From Bradyrhizobium agreste (lineage in GTDB: Bacteria; Pseudomonadota; Alphaproteobacteria; Rhizobiales; Xanthobacteraceae): a DNA stretch of 64,000 nt. The first letter of the stretch is position 1. Each line of letters opens with the position of its first letter. Under the pieces are notes generated by a model that saw only the letters and a program-made list of their open reading frames with translations, was not told where the DNA came from and ran no database searches. Position numbers and translations under genes: made by a program. The stretch lies in NCBI RefSeq assembly GCF_016031625.1, contig NZ_JACCHP010000004.1:268123-332122 (forward strand), given 5' to 3'. Shown piece after piece: positions 1-7,801 of the stretch.

Positions 1-379
1 AGTAGCCGTAAGCGCCGTAAGCGCCCGCTGCTGCAGCCCCAACCGCGGCGGCGCCATAGGCTGCGCGGCCCCAGCCGTAGCCAGGACGATATCCCGGATA
101 ACCGGCGACGGGACGACCCGGACGACCTGCGACTGGATAGCGGCCGGGACGACCGGCTATCGGATGAGCAGGGCGCGGACCTCCGGCGACGCGATGCCCG
201 CCATGGATGCGGCCAGCATGAACAGCACCACCGCGGACACCTCCGCCATGAAAGCCACCTGCACGGGCTCCGCCGCCATGAAAGCCGCCACCACCGCGAC
301 GAGCGAAGGCATCGTCGGGAATGAGGCTGACGGTGAGCAGGACAAAGGCCGCGAGAGCGGCCAGAAGACAACGAAGCAT
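1..379 (-). CDS. Glycine-rich exported protein, 3' end cut by the window edge
   Basis: The ATG at 377-379 follows a strong ribosome binding site (GGAGGAG, 385-391 on the minus strand). Translation gives a clear signal peptide of about 26 residues: a hydrophobic stretch rich in Leu, Ala and Val, ending in AFA before RRGGG. Short glycine-rich repeats of the GGFHGG / GGGVRGG type follow, then a Pro/Tyr/Gly-rich part (PGYRPGYGWG) and an Ala/Gly tail. The frame is still open at base 1, so at least 126 residues are present and the C-terminus is missing. Such proteins are usually exported small proteins of unknown role in Bradyrhizobiaceae. No enzymatic domain is visible. A perfect FixK box lies 108 bp upstream, so control by low oxygen is plausible. 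Confidence 0.7.
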   Translation of the reverse strand, partial: MLRCLLAALAAFVLLTVSLIPDDAFARRGGGGFHGGGARAGGFHGGGVRGGAVHAGRIHGGHRVAGGPRPAHPIAGRPGRYPVAGRPGRPVAGYPGYRPGYGWGRAAYGAAAVGAAAAGAYGAYGY

Positions 380-757
380 GGCATCTCCTCCAATGATTGG
401 GGTGCCGTCACTCGCTCTTGGGTGATGCCGCCGCACGACCGCGATAGGCACCCGACGATAAGGTCGGGTACCGATCCGATTAGAGCTTGATTTGAATCAA
501 CAAGACGAAGGCTGTGAGGTGGGCTCCTGCAGCGCGCGCGAGAACGGGGCCCGCTGCGCGGCCCGTTCAGCTCGATTTCAGGCGCCAACAATCATCGAGG
601 AGATGGAGAACGGTCAGACGCTTCTGCTCGAACTTGTCGATTCCAATCTTCTTGCCTGACGACCTCGATTCCGCTCGCGCAATTTGCCTCCGCCCACAAG
701 GGGCGGGCCGGCCAAGACGCTCGAGCAATATGTCGACGAATGACGGCAGGCGTGGAG
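380..757. other. Non-coding stretch with FixK box
   Basis: About 380 bases lie between the exported-protein start and the end of the response regulator. Apart from the FixK box I see no convincing gene. A short open stretch at 603-659, preceded by GAGGAG, would encode an 18-residue peptide ending in SNLLA. I cannot support it as a gene. Confidence 0.4.
487..500. promoter_or_regulatory. Perfect FixK/FNR box
   Basis: The sequence TTGAT-TTGA-ATCAA matches the FixK/FnrN consensus TTGAT-N4-ATCAA in both half-sites. It lies 108 bp upstream of the minus-strand exported-protein start, a distance that allows a class II promoter with an untranslated leader of roughly 65 bases. A FixK-like regulator is encoded at 2225-2908. 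Confidence 0.7.
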
Positions 758-1126
758 CTACAGGATGCGGGCGCGCTGGACGGACTCGATTAAGGACTGC
801 GCCGCAAAGGGCTTGATGAGATAGGCGATGCAGCCTGAGGCAATTGCTGCGGCGCGGTTTGTCGGGCTGTCATTGCCGGTGACATAGATCACCGGCGCTG
901 CGATGCCCTTCTCGGCCAGGTTTCGCCGCACCTCGATGCCGGACTTTGTACCTAGATCGATGTCGAGGATGATGCAGATCGCGGTCTGGAACCCGCCATG
1001 ATCGAGCAAGGCGTTACCAGTGTCGAACAGCGTGGTGGCGAAGCCGTGTCCTCGCAGAAGCCTGTCCATGCTGGTACGCATGGACGGATCGTCATCAACG
1101 ACAAAGACGGACTCGCGCAAGTGCAA
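758..1126 (-). CDS. Single-domain response regulator (CheY-like receiver)
   Basis: A stand-alone receiver domain of 122 residues without an output domain. The acidic triad is D11-D13 (VVDDD), the phosphoacceptor is D55 in ILDIDLG, the switch threonine is T82 (YVTGN) and the conserved lysine is K104 (LIKPF). Such proteins act as phosphate relays or sinks between histidine kinases and FixJ-type regulators. The only start that keeps the first strand is a TTG at 1124-1126 with no clear ribosome binding site, so the true start may differ. It lies directly downstream of, and in the same direction as, the FixJ-like gene, which suggests a shared signalling role. No histidine kinase is in the window. 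Confidence 0.85.
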   Translation of the reverse strand: MHLRESVFVVDDDPSMRTSMDRLLRGHGFATTLFDTGNALLDHGGFQTAICIILDIDLGTKSGIEVRRNLAEKGIAAPVIYVTGNDSPTNRAAAIASGCIAYLIKPFAAQSLIESVQRARIL

Positions 1127-1296
1127 GGCGGTGTGCCTTTCCGGAGGAGAACGTTGGGATATCGGATACGATGGCTCCGCGTTTTGACGCGGTTATATGT
1201 ACATACATGCACACAGCTCGTCGCGCCCTGTCAACACGCCCCGGCATTGTCCTTTGGGACAAGCACATCGAGGGAACCTCACGCCGTCCCAAGCCG

Positions 1297-1920
1297 TCAG
1301 TGTTCGTCCGGATCGAGCATTCCGAGACGCTCTGCGATCGAAACGAGCTCCGCGAGCGAGCGAACCTGCATCTTCTCCATCACTTGATGGCGGTGCGCCT
1401 TCACGGTGCGCTCGGTGGTCCCCAGCTCATGCGCGATCTGCTTGTTGATCCGGCCGCGCACGATCAGATCAAACACCTGCCGCTCGCGCTGCGTCAGTGC
1501 CGCGAGATGACGACGAAGCAAATCGAGCCTGCTGGCCTGGGCGCGCGCCGTCCGCTGACTGGCGAGCGCCCGCTCGATGGCATCGAGCAGTTGCGCGGAC
1601 GACACCGGTTTGGTCAGGAAGTCTTCCGCACCGGCCTTGATCGCACGTACGGTCGTTGGCGTGTCGGCATGACCGGTCAGGAAGATGATGGGCAACCTCG
1701 AACCGGACGCGACCAGCCGGGCCTGCAGGTCGGGACCGCTCAGGCCAGGGATCCGGACGTCAAGCAGGATACACCCGACCTGCTCCTCATCCGATAGGGA
1801 GTCCAGCAGCTCCAGGGCAGACGCATAGGTCGCGACCTCGTATCCCGCGAGCTTCAGCCGGCGCTCGATCGCGGTCCGAAAGGACTCGTCGTCGTCAACA
1901 ACGTGAACAAGCCCAGGCAA
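1297..1920 (-). CDS. FixJ/NarL-type response regulator
   Basis: A two-domain transcription factor of 207 residues. The N-terminal receiver (about 1-115) has the acidic cluster VVDDDE, phosphoacceptor D54 in ILLDVRIPG, T82 (FLTGHAD) and K104 (LTKP). A linker leads to a C-terminal LuxR-type helix-turn-helix (about 140-200) with LTQRERQV and ERTVKAHRHQVMEKM. This order and length fit the FixJ subfamily, whose members respond to PAS-type kinases and often control fixK-like genes. I chose the TTG at 1918-1920 because GAGGGG lies just upstream. An upstream TTG at 1944 would add eight residues. The gene is divergent from the FixK-like gene at 2225, its probable target. The cognate kinase is not in the window. 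Confidence 0.88.
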   Translation of the reverse strand: MPGLVHVVDDDESFRTAIERRLKLAGYEVATYASALELLDSLSDEEQVGCILLDVRIPGLSGPDLQARLVASGSRLPIIFLTGHADTPTTVRAIKAGAEDFLTKPVSSAQLLDAIERALASQRTARAQASRLDLLRRHLAALTQRERQVFDLIVRGRINKQIAHELGTTERTVKAHRHQVMEKMQVRSLAELVSIAERLGMLDPDEH

Positions 1921-2224
1921 CTCTACCCCTCGCCAAAAAATCAATCAGGACGCTCGACGTCCTTCTCATTCTTCAAAGCGATCTTCACGTTTGAAGGTCG
2001 AAATATCTGCTTCGCAATATGTCGCATCTTCCCTGTGGCTGGGCTTCTCATCCAGCGCAGCAATCGCCAGTGCTGTCCCATAGTACAATGAACCTTGGGA
2101 CAATGGATAAGAATACTTCCTTGGCCGAAAATCAACTTCGGCGGGAGTGGGATTGCGCGGCGCATTTCCGGCAAAGTATTTCGTCTGACAGACCAATTCG
2201 GCGGAAAAGCTGAGGAGTTGGCCT
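1921..2224. other. Divergent promoter region between the FixJ-like and FixK-like genes
   Basis: About 300 bases separate the two divergent regulators. No gene is supported here. The region should hold the promoter of each. I find no perfect TTGAT-N4-ATCAA box, so direct autoregulation by the FixK-like protein is not indicated. Confidence 0.4.
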
Positions 2225-2908
2225 ATGTTCGTTCGCATCACGACGGATTCCACGCTGCGTCCCAATACTCTCCGCGACCTCGGCATGGCAAGTCATTCAA
2301 ATGCGCTGGTCAGTTTAAGCGAATTTTCCTACCGAAAAGGCTCCGAGATCTACGGGGAGAAGGAGCCGGCCGAGTATGTCTACCAGGTCAAGTCCGGCGC
2401 GGTGCGAAGCTATAAGCTGCTGTCGGACGGCCGCAGGCAGATCGGCGCATTTCACCTCGTCGGCGACATCTTCGGGCTCGAGAACGGCAGCGAGCATCGG
2501 TTCACGACGGAAGCCATCGTCGACACCACGGTTCGGCTGATCAAACGGCAAAGTCTCGAGAACGTGGCCGAGAGCGATGCCATGGTGGCCAGAAACCTGC
2601 TCAGCATGACCACGAACAACCTCCAGCATGCTGAAGACCACATGCTACTTCTCGGCCGCAAGACTTCCCTGGAGCGCGTCGCCGCATTCCTGCTCGAAAT
2701 GGACAAGCGCCTGACGGCTGCCGGCGTCATGGCGCTTCCGATGTCGCGACGCGACATTGCCGACTATCTCGGCCTGACGCTGGAGACCGTCTCGCGGGCT
2801 TTGTCGCGGCTGCATGAGTTCGGCGTGCTCGGCTTCATCGGCAATACCCAGCGCCAGATTGTGCTGCTCGACCGCGACCAGCTCGCAAGCCTCGATCTGC
2901 AGCCCTGA
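2225..2908 (+). CDS. FixK/CRP-family transcription regulator without cysteines
   Basis: A 227-residue CRP/FNR-type regulator. An N-terminal cyclic-nucleotide-binding-like beta barrel covers about 30-120. The dimer helix lies around 120-160. A C-terminal winged helix (about 165-227) has the recognition helix TLETVSRALSRL. E187, S190 and R191 form the ExxSR pattern of FNR/FixK proteins that read TTGAT half-sites. The protein has no cysteine, so it can neither carry the FNR iron-sulfur cluster nor a redox-sensitive cysteine of the FixK2 type. Its activity is probably set by expression, plausibly by the divergent FixJ-like regulator. GGAG precedes the ATG. A second in-frame ATG follows 20 codons later. 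Likely targets are the two FixK boxes at 487 and 4628. Confidence 0.9.
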   Translation: MFVRITTDSTLRPNTLRDLGMASHSNALVSLSEFSYRKGSEIYGEKEPAEYVYQVKSGAVRSYKLLSDGRRQIGAFHLVGDIFGLENGSEHRFTTEAIVDTTVRLIKRQSLENVAESDAMVARNLLSMTTNNLQHAEDHMLLLGRKTSLERVAAFLLEMDKRLTAAGVMALPMSRRDIADYLGLTLETVSRALSRLHEFGVLGFIGNTQRQIVLLDRDQLASLDLQP

Positions 2909-2928
2909 ACCGGCGAAAGGCCGGTTCA
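2906..2928. terminator. Bidirectional hairpin between convergent genes
   Basis: TGAACCGGC, a five-base loop and GCCGGTTCA form a perfect 9-bp stem that begins at the stop codon of the FixK-like gene. It can serve that gene and the convergent channel gene, whose stop lies at 2926. There is no strong T tract. Confidence 0.55.
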
Positions 2929-3426
2929 CGATCCACGATGGTCGCGATTGGCTGAGGCGGCAGCATCAGGTGCGTGGGCACCGGGTTTTTCCGTGAGTCC
3001 GAGATGTTCGAGCGTCTTGAGCAGGACTTCGAACAGGATGGCGGTGGACCAGCCGAACAGAAGAACACCGTTCATCGCGGTCAGCGGGCCGATCAGCCGC
3101 CATTCGCGCACCGGGGTGATGTCGCCGTAGCCGAGCGTGGTGTAGTTGACGAACGCGAAGTAGAGCATGTCCGCCTCGGCGGTGGCGGCGTGCACGACAT
3201 GATAGGTCGCCGCCCACATCAGAATTTCGAGCATGTGGGCGATCTTCAACACGACGGCGATCGCGACCATGACGCTCATGAGGTGCAATCTCGGCCGCCT
3301 GGTATGGCGCGGGACGGCACCGCGGGCGATGGTGACGGCGACCACCGTCACGAGCGCGTGGATTCCGATATTGATCACGCTGACGAGCGTGCCGACAAGG
3401 AATTGGAGCATCATCGGGTGAACCAA
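2926..3426 (-). CDS. Two-helix potassium channel (Ion_trans_2)
   Basis: A 166-residue inner-membrane protein. Hydrophobic segments lie around 7-33, 50-75 and 112-136. Between the last two sits a pore loop with the K+ selectivity filter TLGYGD (T97 to D102). No RCK domain is present, so the gating signal is unknown. Start choice is open: TTG at 3426, or ATG at 3414 or 3411, which lie 13-16 bases behind GAGG. The gene follows the AI-2E-family permease by three bases and is very likely cotranscribed with it, and thus possibly under the FixK box at 4628. A hairpin at 2906-2928 ends the unit. Confidence 0.85.
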   Translation of the reverse strand: MVHPMMLQFLVGTLVSVINIGIHALVTVVAVTIARGAVPRHTRRPRLHLMSVMVAIAVVLKIAHMLEILMWAATYHVVHAATAEADMLYFAFVNYTTLGYGDITPVREWRLIGPLTAMNGVLLFGWSTAILFEVLLKTLEHLGLTEKPGAHAPDAAASANRDHRGS

Positions 3427-3429
3427 ACC

Positions 3430-4563
3430 TCATTTCAACCTAGTCAACCGTGGCTCGATGGCATCCTTTGCGACAACGGTCGCCTGATCAACGCGCGCTG
3501 ACGCAGCGCGGTCGATTCCCATCCATGCGGTCGCAAGCTCCCAGGCCACCGACAGGATGATCGGCCCAATGAACAGGCCGATGATCCCATGCGCGAGCGT
3601 ACCGCCAATGACCCCGATCAGGATGACGAGCGTCGGCGTCGTCAGGCCCCGCCCCATGAGGAGCGGCTTCAGCACGTTGTCGAGCAGACCGACGATGACC
3701 AGATAGACCGTCAACAGAAGCGCGACCGTCACGTCCTTATCCACCCATATCCAGACCAGCACGGGGAGAAGAACGGGGCCGGCGCCGATCTGGACGATCG
3801 ACAGCAGGAGCACGACGACGGCAAGCAGTCCCGCGCTTGGGATCTCCGCGAGCTTGAAGCCGATGCCTGCCAGCAGAGCCTGAAGAATGGCGACGCCGAT
3901 GATGCCCTGCGCGACGGCGCGTATGGTGGCGCCGGCGAGCTCGAGAAAGTGCTCGCTCTGGCCTGGCACGATGCGCAACAGGAAGCCGCGAAGCGCGGCG
4001 ACGAGCTGTGCGCCGTGCGGGAGCAGAAAGCCCGCGACGATCACTGACAGCAGGAATTGGAGCATTCCAATTCCGGTGTCACCGGCAAACGACAGCATCA
4101 TTCCGGCGAGCGGTTTCAAGTACGGCGCCACTTCGCGCAACGCCGCACGGATGTTGGTGTAGGCCTCGTTCCAGATCGCGTAGACCTGTGGACCGATCAA
4201 CGGCCAGCTCCTGATCCGCTCCGGTGCGGCCTGGAGCGCGAGATCGCCACTGCCGATCTGGCCCGCAAGATCCCGGATCCCTTCGACTGCACTGAGGCCG
4301 AGCAAGGCGGCGGGACCGATGACGATGCCCAGCGTGATCAGGGTGAGAACGGCTGAGGCTGTCCGGGGACGGCCCCCGAGGCGTTGGGCGAGCCAGGCGA
4401 AGGCGGGATGAAACGCCACCGCCAGCACGGCGCTCCAGCTCAGGATCGGCACGAACGGCCGGATCACGAGGAACGTCCAGAAGATCAGCAGCCCGAGCAA
4501 GCCCAGCCGGATCACGAGCTGCACAACGTCCTCCGCGGACAGAAGCTGGCGAAGCGTCTTCAA
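3430..4563 (-). CDS. AI-2E family transporter (PerM/YhhT type)
   Basis: A 377-residue inner-membrane protein with about seven to eight hydrophobic segments and a soluble part around 120-170, as in the AI-2E/UPF0118 family. The C-terminal part has the family-typical GRGLTTPTLVILIGVIGG region and IIGLFIGPIIL. Members export small molecules or act as Na+/H+ antiporters, so the family name does not prove autoinducer transport. The start is a TTG with GGAGG nine bases upstream. A perfect FixK box lies 65 bp upstream, where an activator would sit. This implies induction under low oxygen together with the K+ channel downstream. Confidence 0.85.
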   Translation of the reverse strand: MKTLRQLLSAEDVVQLVIRLGLLGLLIFWTFLVIRPFVPILSWSAVLAVAFHPAFAWLAQRLGGRPRTASAVLTLITLGIVIGPAALLGLSAVEGIRDLAGQIGSGDLALQAAPERIRSWPLIGPQVYAIWNEAYTNIRAALREVAPYLKPLAGMMLSFAGDTGIGMLQFLLSVIVAGFLLPHGAQLVAALRGFLLRIVPGQSEHFLELAGATIRAVAQGIIGVAILQALLAGIGFKLAEIPSAGLLAVVVLLLSIVQIGAGPVLLPVLVWIWVDKDVTVALLLTVYLVIVGLLDNVLKPLLMGRGLTTPTLVILIGVIGGTLAHGIIGLFIGPIILSVAWELATAWMGIDRAASARVDQATVVAKDAIEPRLTRLK

Positions 4564-4627
4564 GGGGCGTTGCCTCCGGGCCGACAGACGGCTGCTGAGC
4601 AGCTAGCTGGGCGGCCCACCGCGGAGC

Positions 4628-4641
4628 TTGATCCAGATCAA
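4628..4641. promoter_or_regulatory. Perfect FixK/FNR box
   Basis: TTGAT-CCAG-ATCAA matches the FixK consensus in both half-sites. It is 65 bp upstream of the minus-strand AI-2E transporter start at 4563. This spacing fits activation at about -40 with a short leader. Confidence 0.75.
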
Positions 4642-5167
4642 GCCAGGCGTTCGGTCGCCTAGCGCGATCGGCGACAGGCGCGCAGCCAAAGCATCTCGGC
4701 GCAGATTGCGCGGTTCACCGCCCGCGAGTGAGAATGCCCCGGTGCTGCCCTCAAGCAATCGGCGCGCGGACCGAGATGGATCGATCTGGATGCTCGGCGC
4801 CGACACAGAGCTTCCGGGAGCACTCCTTCAGCCGCGATGCACCTTCGGCGGCATGACCTGCTCTTCCTAATGGTCCGACTGACATAGACACGGCAAGATC
4901 TTTCTTGATCTCCCGGTGCACACGTCGTGCACAGGCACCAGTCTAAGTCGCGTGATAACCTTAAGCTCTCGCTCTAATCCATCATTGGACGGCCGCAGCG
5001 CCACTCGTGGATCGCCGTCCGCTGATCGCCAGTCAGCCCTTAGTCACACGACGAAGCGCTGAGGTGTCGCGCGATGCAGCTCTCTATCGGCCGCTGCCGG
5101 CCGTCGGTCGAAAATGGCCGTTGAAAAATCAGATGCTCAAACGGTCTTGCTGGCTAAGGTATTGATT

Positions 5168-5212
5168 TGGTGGGCGCACCAGGGCTCGAACCTGGGACCC
5201 GCTGATTAAGAG
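5168..5212 (-). other. tRNA-Lys(CTT) 3' half, probable attachment-site relic
   Basis: Read on the minus strand, this has an anticodon loop CTCTTAA (Lys, CTT), half of the anticodon stem, a perfect T arm (CCAGG / TTCGAGC / CCTGG) and a GCGCCC acceptor strand ending in ACCA. The 5' half is not intact. The bases before the loop cannot pair with the anticodon stem, the D-arm region is replaced by unrelated AT-rich sequence, and no 5' acceptor strand is found. Such 3' halves are typically left by integrases that recombine at tRNA 3' ends. Confidence 0.6.
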
Positions 5213-5417
5213 ACATGCTGCTGCGTTGATTTTTCAAGCAAATTTCCCCAACTGAGCCAAAATCTGATCATTGCAGATCAACGGCTTACAGCGAAAAATC
5301 CAACCGCCGGAGTGCGTCTTCGTTGGCGGATTGAACTATGCGATGGAAATTCGGACGGGAGCGCGCTTGGGGCGGCTTGTTCATAGCATGGTCTGAGGTT
5401 GGTGAAGCAGCCCGCCT

Positions 5418-6104
5418 CTATTTCGCCGTTCCGCTCCTGCTTCCGGCAGCATCCGAGCGTCGATCACCGGCGAGGCCGAGCACCATGTCCGAAAATCGCT
5501 CGCCCTGCACCAGAACGTGGTCGTGCAACCGCATCGCGGCGAGCTGCTCGTCGCCGGCACGGATCGCTTCGAGAATCCCGGCATGCTCCTGCAGCGATTG
5601 CAGCAGCCGGTTGCGCGCCCGCAGCTGGATGCGGCGATAGGCGCTCAAGCGCTTGTGCAGGGCAAAGGCCTGATCGGCCAGGAAACTGTTGCGGCTGGCG
5701 CGATAGATCGCTTCATGAAAATTGCGGTTGTCGGCGTAGTACTGCTCGCTGTCTCCTTCGCGCACGGCCATCTCGCACGCACGGTGAGCGGCCTCCATTG
5801 CGGCGTCGTTCTCGGGCGTGAGCCTGCGTGCCGCCAACCGCCCGCAGGCGCTTGCGATCTCGGCCATGGTCTCGAACATCTCGAACAGCCGGGTCGGTGA
5901 CGGAACGCTGACGATCGCGCCGCGTCGCGGGCGAACATCGATGAAGCCTTCGGCCCCAAGCTGCAGCAGCGCCTCGCGGATGGGCGTCCGCGACACCCCG
6001 AATCGCTCCGCGAGCGAAGCCTCGTCCAAACGATCGCCCGGCTGAAATTCCCCTGCAATCACAGCGTCTTCGATCGACTGCTTCAGTCTGAAGGCCTGGC
6101 TCAT
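5418..6104 (-). CDS. matR: GntR/FadR-family regulator of malonate genes
   Basis: A 228-residue regulator with an N-terminal winged helix (about 10-75; EASLAERFGVSRTPIREAL) and an alpha-helical FCD ligand domain (about 85-215; DNRNFHEAIY, QEHAGILEAI). It is divergent from the malonate TRAP, decarboxylase and synthetase genes. By position and family it corresponds to MatR of rhizobia, a repressor released by malonate. I placed the start at the ATG 6102-6104. Further in-frame ATGs upstream would run through the operator sites, and none has a good ribosome binding site. A site TTGTATACAC overlaps this start, which implies autoregulation. The specific inducer is inferred from the neighbours. Confidence 0.85.
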   Translation of the reverse strand: MSQAFRLKQSIEDAVIAGEFQPGDRLDEASLAERFGVSRTPIREALLQLGAEGFIDVRPRRGAIVSVPSPTRLFEMFETMAEIASACGRLAARRLTPENDAAMEAAHRACEMAVREGDSEQYYADNRNFHEAIYRASRNSFLADQAFALHKRLSAYRRIQLRARNRLLQSLQEHAGILEAIRAGDEQLAAMRLHDHVLVQGERFSDMVLGLAGDRRSDAAGSRSGTAK

Positions 6105-6113
6105 TGTATACAC
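6104..6113. promoter_or_regulatory. MatR-type operator at the regulator start
   Basis: TTGTATACAC is a near-perfect dyad (TTGTA/TACAA with one mismatch). It resembles the TTGTA/TACA core I recall for the rhizobial MatR operator. It overlaps the regulator start codon, a position suited to autorepression. Confidence 0.5.
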
Positions 6114-6140
6114 CCGATCCTGCATTTCCATACCATACGC

Positions 6141-6169
6141 TTGACAAAACATACAGCATGCAGTTCATA
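6141..6169 (+). promoter_or_regulatory. Possible promoter of the malonate operon
   Basis: TTGACA at 6141-6146 is a perfect -35 hexamer. A weak -10 (TTCATA) follows after 17 bases. Transcription would start near 6176, inside the second operator site. Confidence 0.4.
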
Positions 6170-6175
6170 GATGAA

Positions 6176-6185
6176 TTGTATGCAA
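6176..6185. promoter_or_regulatory. Second MatR-type operator
   Basis: TTGTATGCAA is a dyad of the same kind as the site at 6104. It covers the predicted transcription start of the dctPQM-matAB operon, a classical repressor position. Confidence 0.5.
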
Positions 6186-6227
6186 GACTAGAAATAAAAA
6201 ATGCAATCTAGCAACGGGAGGTATGGA

Positions 6228-7247
6228 ATGAGGATTTCAAGACGCCAAGCCCTCGCCTTGGGGATCGCGGCCCCGGCGCTGCTCCGGTTCGGAGCGGCGC
6301 GCGCGGCCACGGTCCTCAAGATCTCGCACCAGTTTCCGGGAGGCACCGCGACCGAGGGCGATTTCCGCGACCGGCTCTGCCGACGCTTCGCGGCGCTGAT
6401 CCAGGAGCGCAGCAAGGGCGCCATGAGCGCCGAGATCTATCCGGGCTCGTCGCTGATGAAGACCAACGCCCAGGTCTCGGCGATGCGCAAAGGCGCGCTC
6501 GACATGAGCCTCATCCCGATCTCCTACGCCGGCGGCGATCTTCCCGAGCTGAACATCGGCCTGATGCCGGGCCTCGTCACCGGTTACGACGAAGGCCTCG
6601 GCTGGAAGAACAAGCCGATCGGCCAGGAGTTCAGCAAATTCCTCGCCGCCAAGGGCCTCGTCATCATCACCTGGATCTGGCAGGCCGGCGGCGTCGCCAG
6701 CCGCGCGCGCCCGCTGATCGCGGTCGGCGATGCCAAGGGCATGAAGGTCCGCGGCGGCTCGCGCGAGATGGATCTGGTGCTGCAGGCCGCCGGCGCCTCG
6801 GTGCTGTCGCTGCCCTCCAACGAGCTCTACGCGGCGATGCAGACCGGGGCGTGCGATGCCGCCCTCACCTCCTCCACCAGCCTGACCTCGTTCCGCCTGG
6901 AAGAGCTCGCCAAGCATCTGACGACGGGGCGGGCCAAGAGCTACTGGTTCATGCTCGAGCCGCTCGTGATGTCGAAGGCGGTATTCGACCGGTTGTCGAG
7001 CGAGGAGCGCGACATCATCGTCTCGGTCGGCGCAGAGCTCGAAGCGTTCGGCCGCACCGCTGCGGTGGAGGACGATGTCCGCGTCGCCAAGGTCTACCAG
7101 GCCGCCGGCGCGACGGTGCACGATCTCGACGACAAGACGGTTCAGGCCTGGCGGGATCTGTCGCGCGACACCGCCTGGAAGGATTACGCCAACAAGAATG
7201 AGAACTGCGCCCGCCTGATCAAGCTCGCCATGGAGGCGGGCTCATGA
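6228..7247 (+). CDS. dctP: TRAP transporter substrate-binding protein (DctP type)
   Basis: A 339-residue periplasmic binding protein of the TRAP family. The N-terminus has a twin-arginine-like signal (SRRQALALG, then a hydrophobic run ending at ARA). The body shows family features such as YPGSSLMKTNAQVSAMRKGA and the region around LPSNELYAAMQTGACDA. It should bind a carboxylate and deliver it to the DctQM permease encoded next. With malonate decarboxylation and activation genes behind it, malonate is the likely ligand. The ATG is preceded by GGGAGGT at 6216-6222. The stop overlaps the start of the next gene by four bases. Confidence 0.9.
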   Translation: MRISRRQALALGIAAPALLRFGAARAATVLKISHQFPGGTATEGDFRDRLCRRFAALIQERSKGAMSAEIYPGSSLMKTNAQVSAMRKGALDMSLIPISYAGGDLPELNIGLMPGLVTGYDEGLGWKNKPIGQEFSKFLAAKGLVIITWIWQAGGVASRARPLIAVGDAKGMKVRGGSREMDLVLQAAGASVLSLPSNELYAAMQTGACDAALTSSTSLTSFRLEELAKHLTTGRAKSYWFMLEPLVMSKAVFDRLSSEERDIIVSVGAELEAFGRTAAVEDDVRVAKVYQAAGATVHDLDDKTVQAWRDLSRDTAWKDYANKNENCARLIKLAMEAGS

Positions 7248-7801
7248 GCGCGCACGGCATCGATTTCGGCCATTCCCCCGCCGTGACGTCGGCGCGCCCC
7301 GGCTCCCCGGTCGGACGGATCAGCCGCGCCATGACCCTGCTCAACAGGGCGATCGTCGTGCTCTGCTCGATCGCGCTCATCGTCGCGAGCACGATCCTGA
7401 GCTACAGCGTGGCCGCGCGCTACTTCTTCAACGCGGCGACCTATTGGCAGGACGAGGCCGCAGTGTTCCTGCTGGTCGGCGCGACGTTCCTGTCCACCGC
7501 GTTCGTGCAGGCCGGGCGCGGCCATATCGGCATCGAGGCCCTCACCGGCTATCTGTCGAAGCGCGGCAATGCGATCCGCATGCTCGTGGTCGACATGGCG
7601 AGCCTGCTGTTCTGCGGCTTCTTCGCCTGGAAATCCTGGACGCTGTTCCACGAAGCCTGGGTCGACGGACAGGTGTCCGGATCGACCTGGGCCCCGCCGC
7701 TGTGGATTCCGTACAGCATGATGTCGCTGGGCATGACGCTGATGACGCTGCAGATCGCGCTTCAGCTCGCCGCGAGCCTCGACGCATGGAGGAGCAAATG
7801 A
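7244..7801 (+). CDS. dctQ: TRAP transporter small permease (DctQ)
   Basis: A 185-residue inner-membrane protein with four hydrophobic segments (about 28-52, 66-85, 105-125 and 150-172) and the family-typical motif YWQDEAAVFLLVGATFL after the first one. It forms the small membrane subunit of the TRAP carrier. The start overlaps dctP and the stop overlaps dctM, each by ATGA, so the three are translationally coupled. Presumed substrate is malonate, from context. Confidence 0.9.
   Translation: MSAHGIDFGHSPAVTSARPGSPVGRISRAMTLLNRAIVVLCSIALIVASTILSYSVAARYFFNAATYWQDEAAVFLLVGATFLSTAFVQAGRGHIGIEALTGYLSKRGNAIRMLVVDMASLLFCGFFAWKSWTLFHEAWVDGQVSGSTWAPPLWIPYSMMSLGMTLMTLQIALQLAASLDAWRSK

Larger units (their letters stand above)
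4564..5417. other. 854-bp non-coding stretch with FixK box and tRNA relic
   Basis: No convincing gene is present on either strand; open frames here lack ribosome binding sites and family-like sequence. The stretch contains the FixK box (4628-4641) and a tRNA-Lys 3' half (5168-5212). It separates the regulatory block from the malonate cluster and looks like an island boundary. Confidence 0.5.

Noticed and set aside
1941..2286. Minus-strand open frames in the gap upstream of the FixK-like gene
   Set aside because: They overlap the divergent promoter region and the 5' end of the FixK-like gene, lack ribosome binding sites and resemble no family.
3430..4563. Quorum-signal (autoinducer-2) export
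   Set aside because: The family name is historical; many members have other substrates, and no LuxS or Lsr genes are present.
4603..4870. Open frames on both strands in the non-coding stretch before the tRNA relic
   Set aside because: Each would cross the FixK box or the promoter region; the sequences are low in hydrophobic pattern and have no family-like motif.
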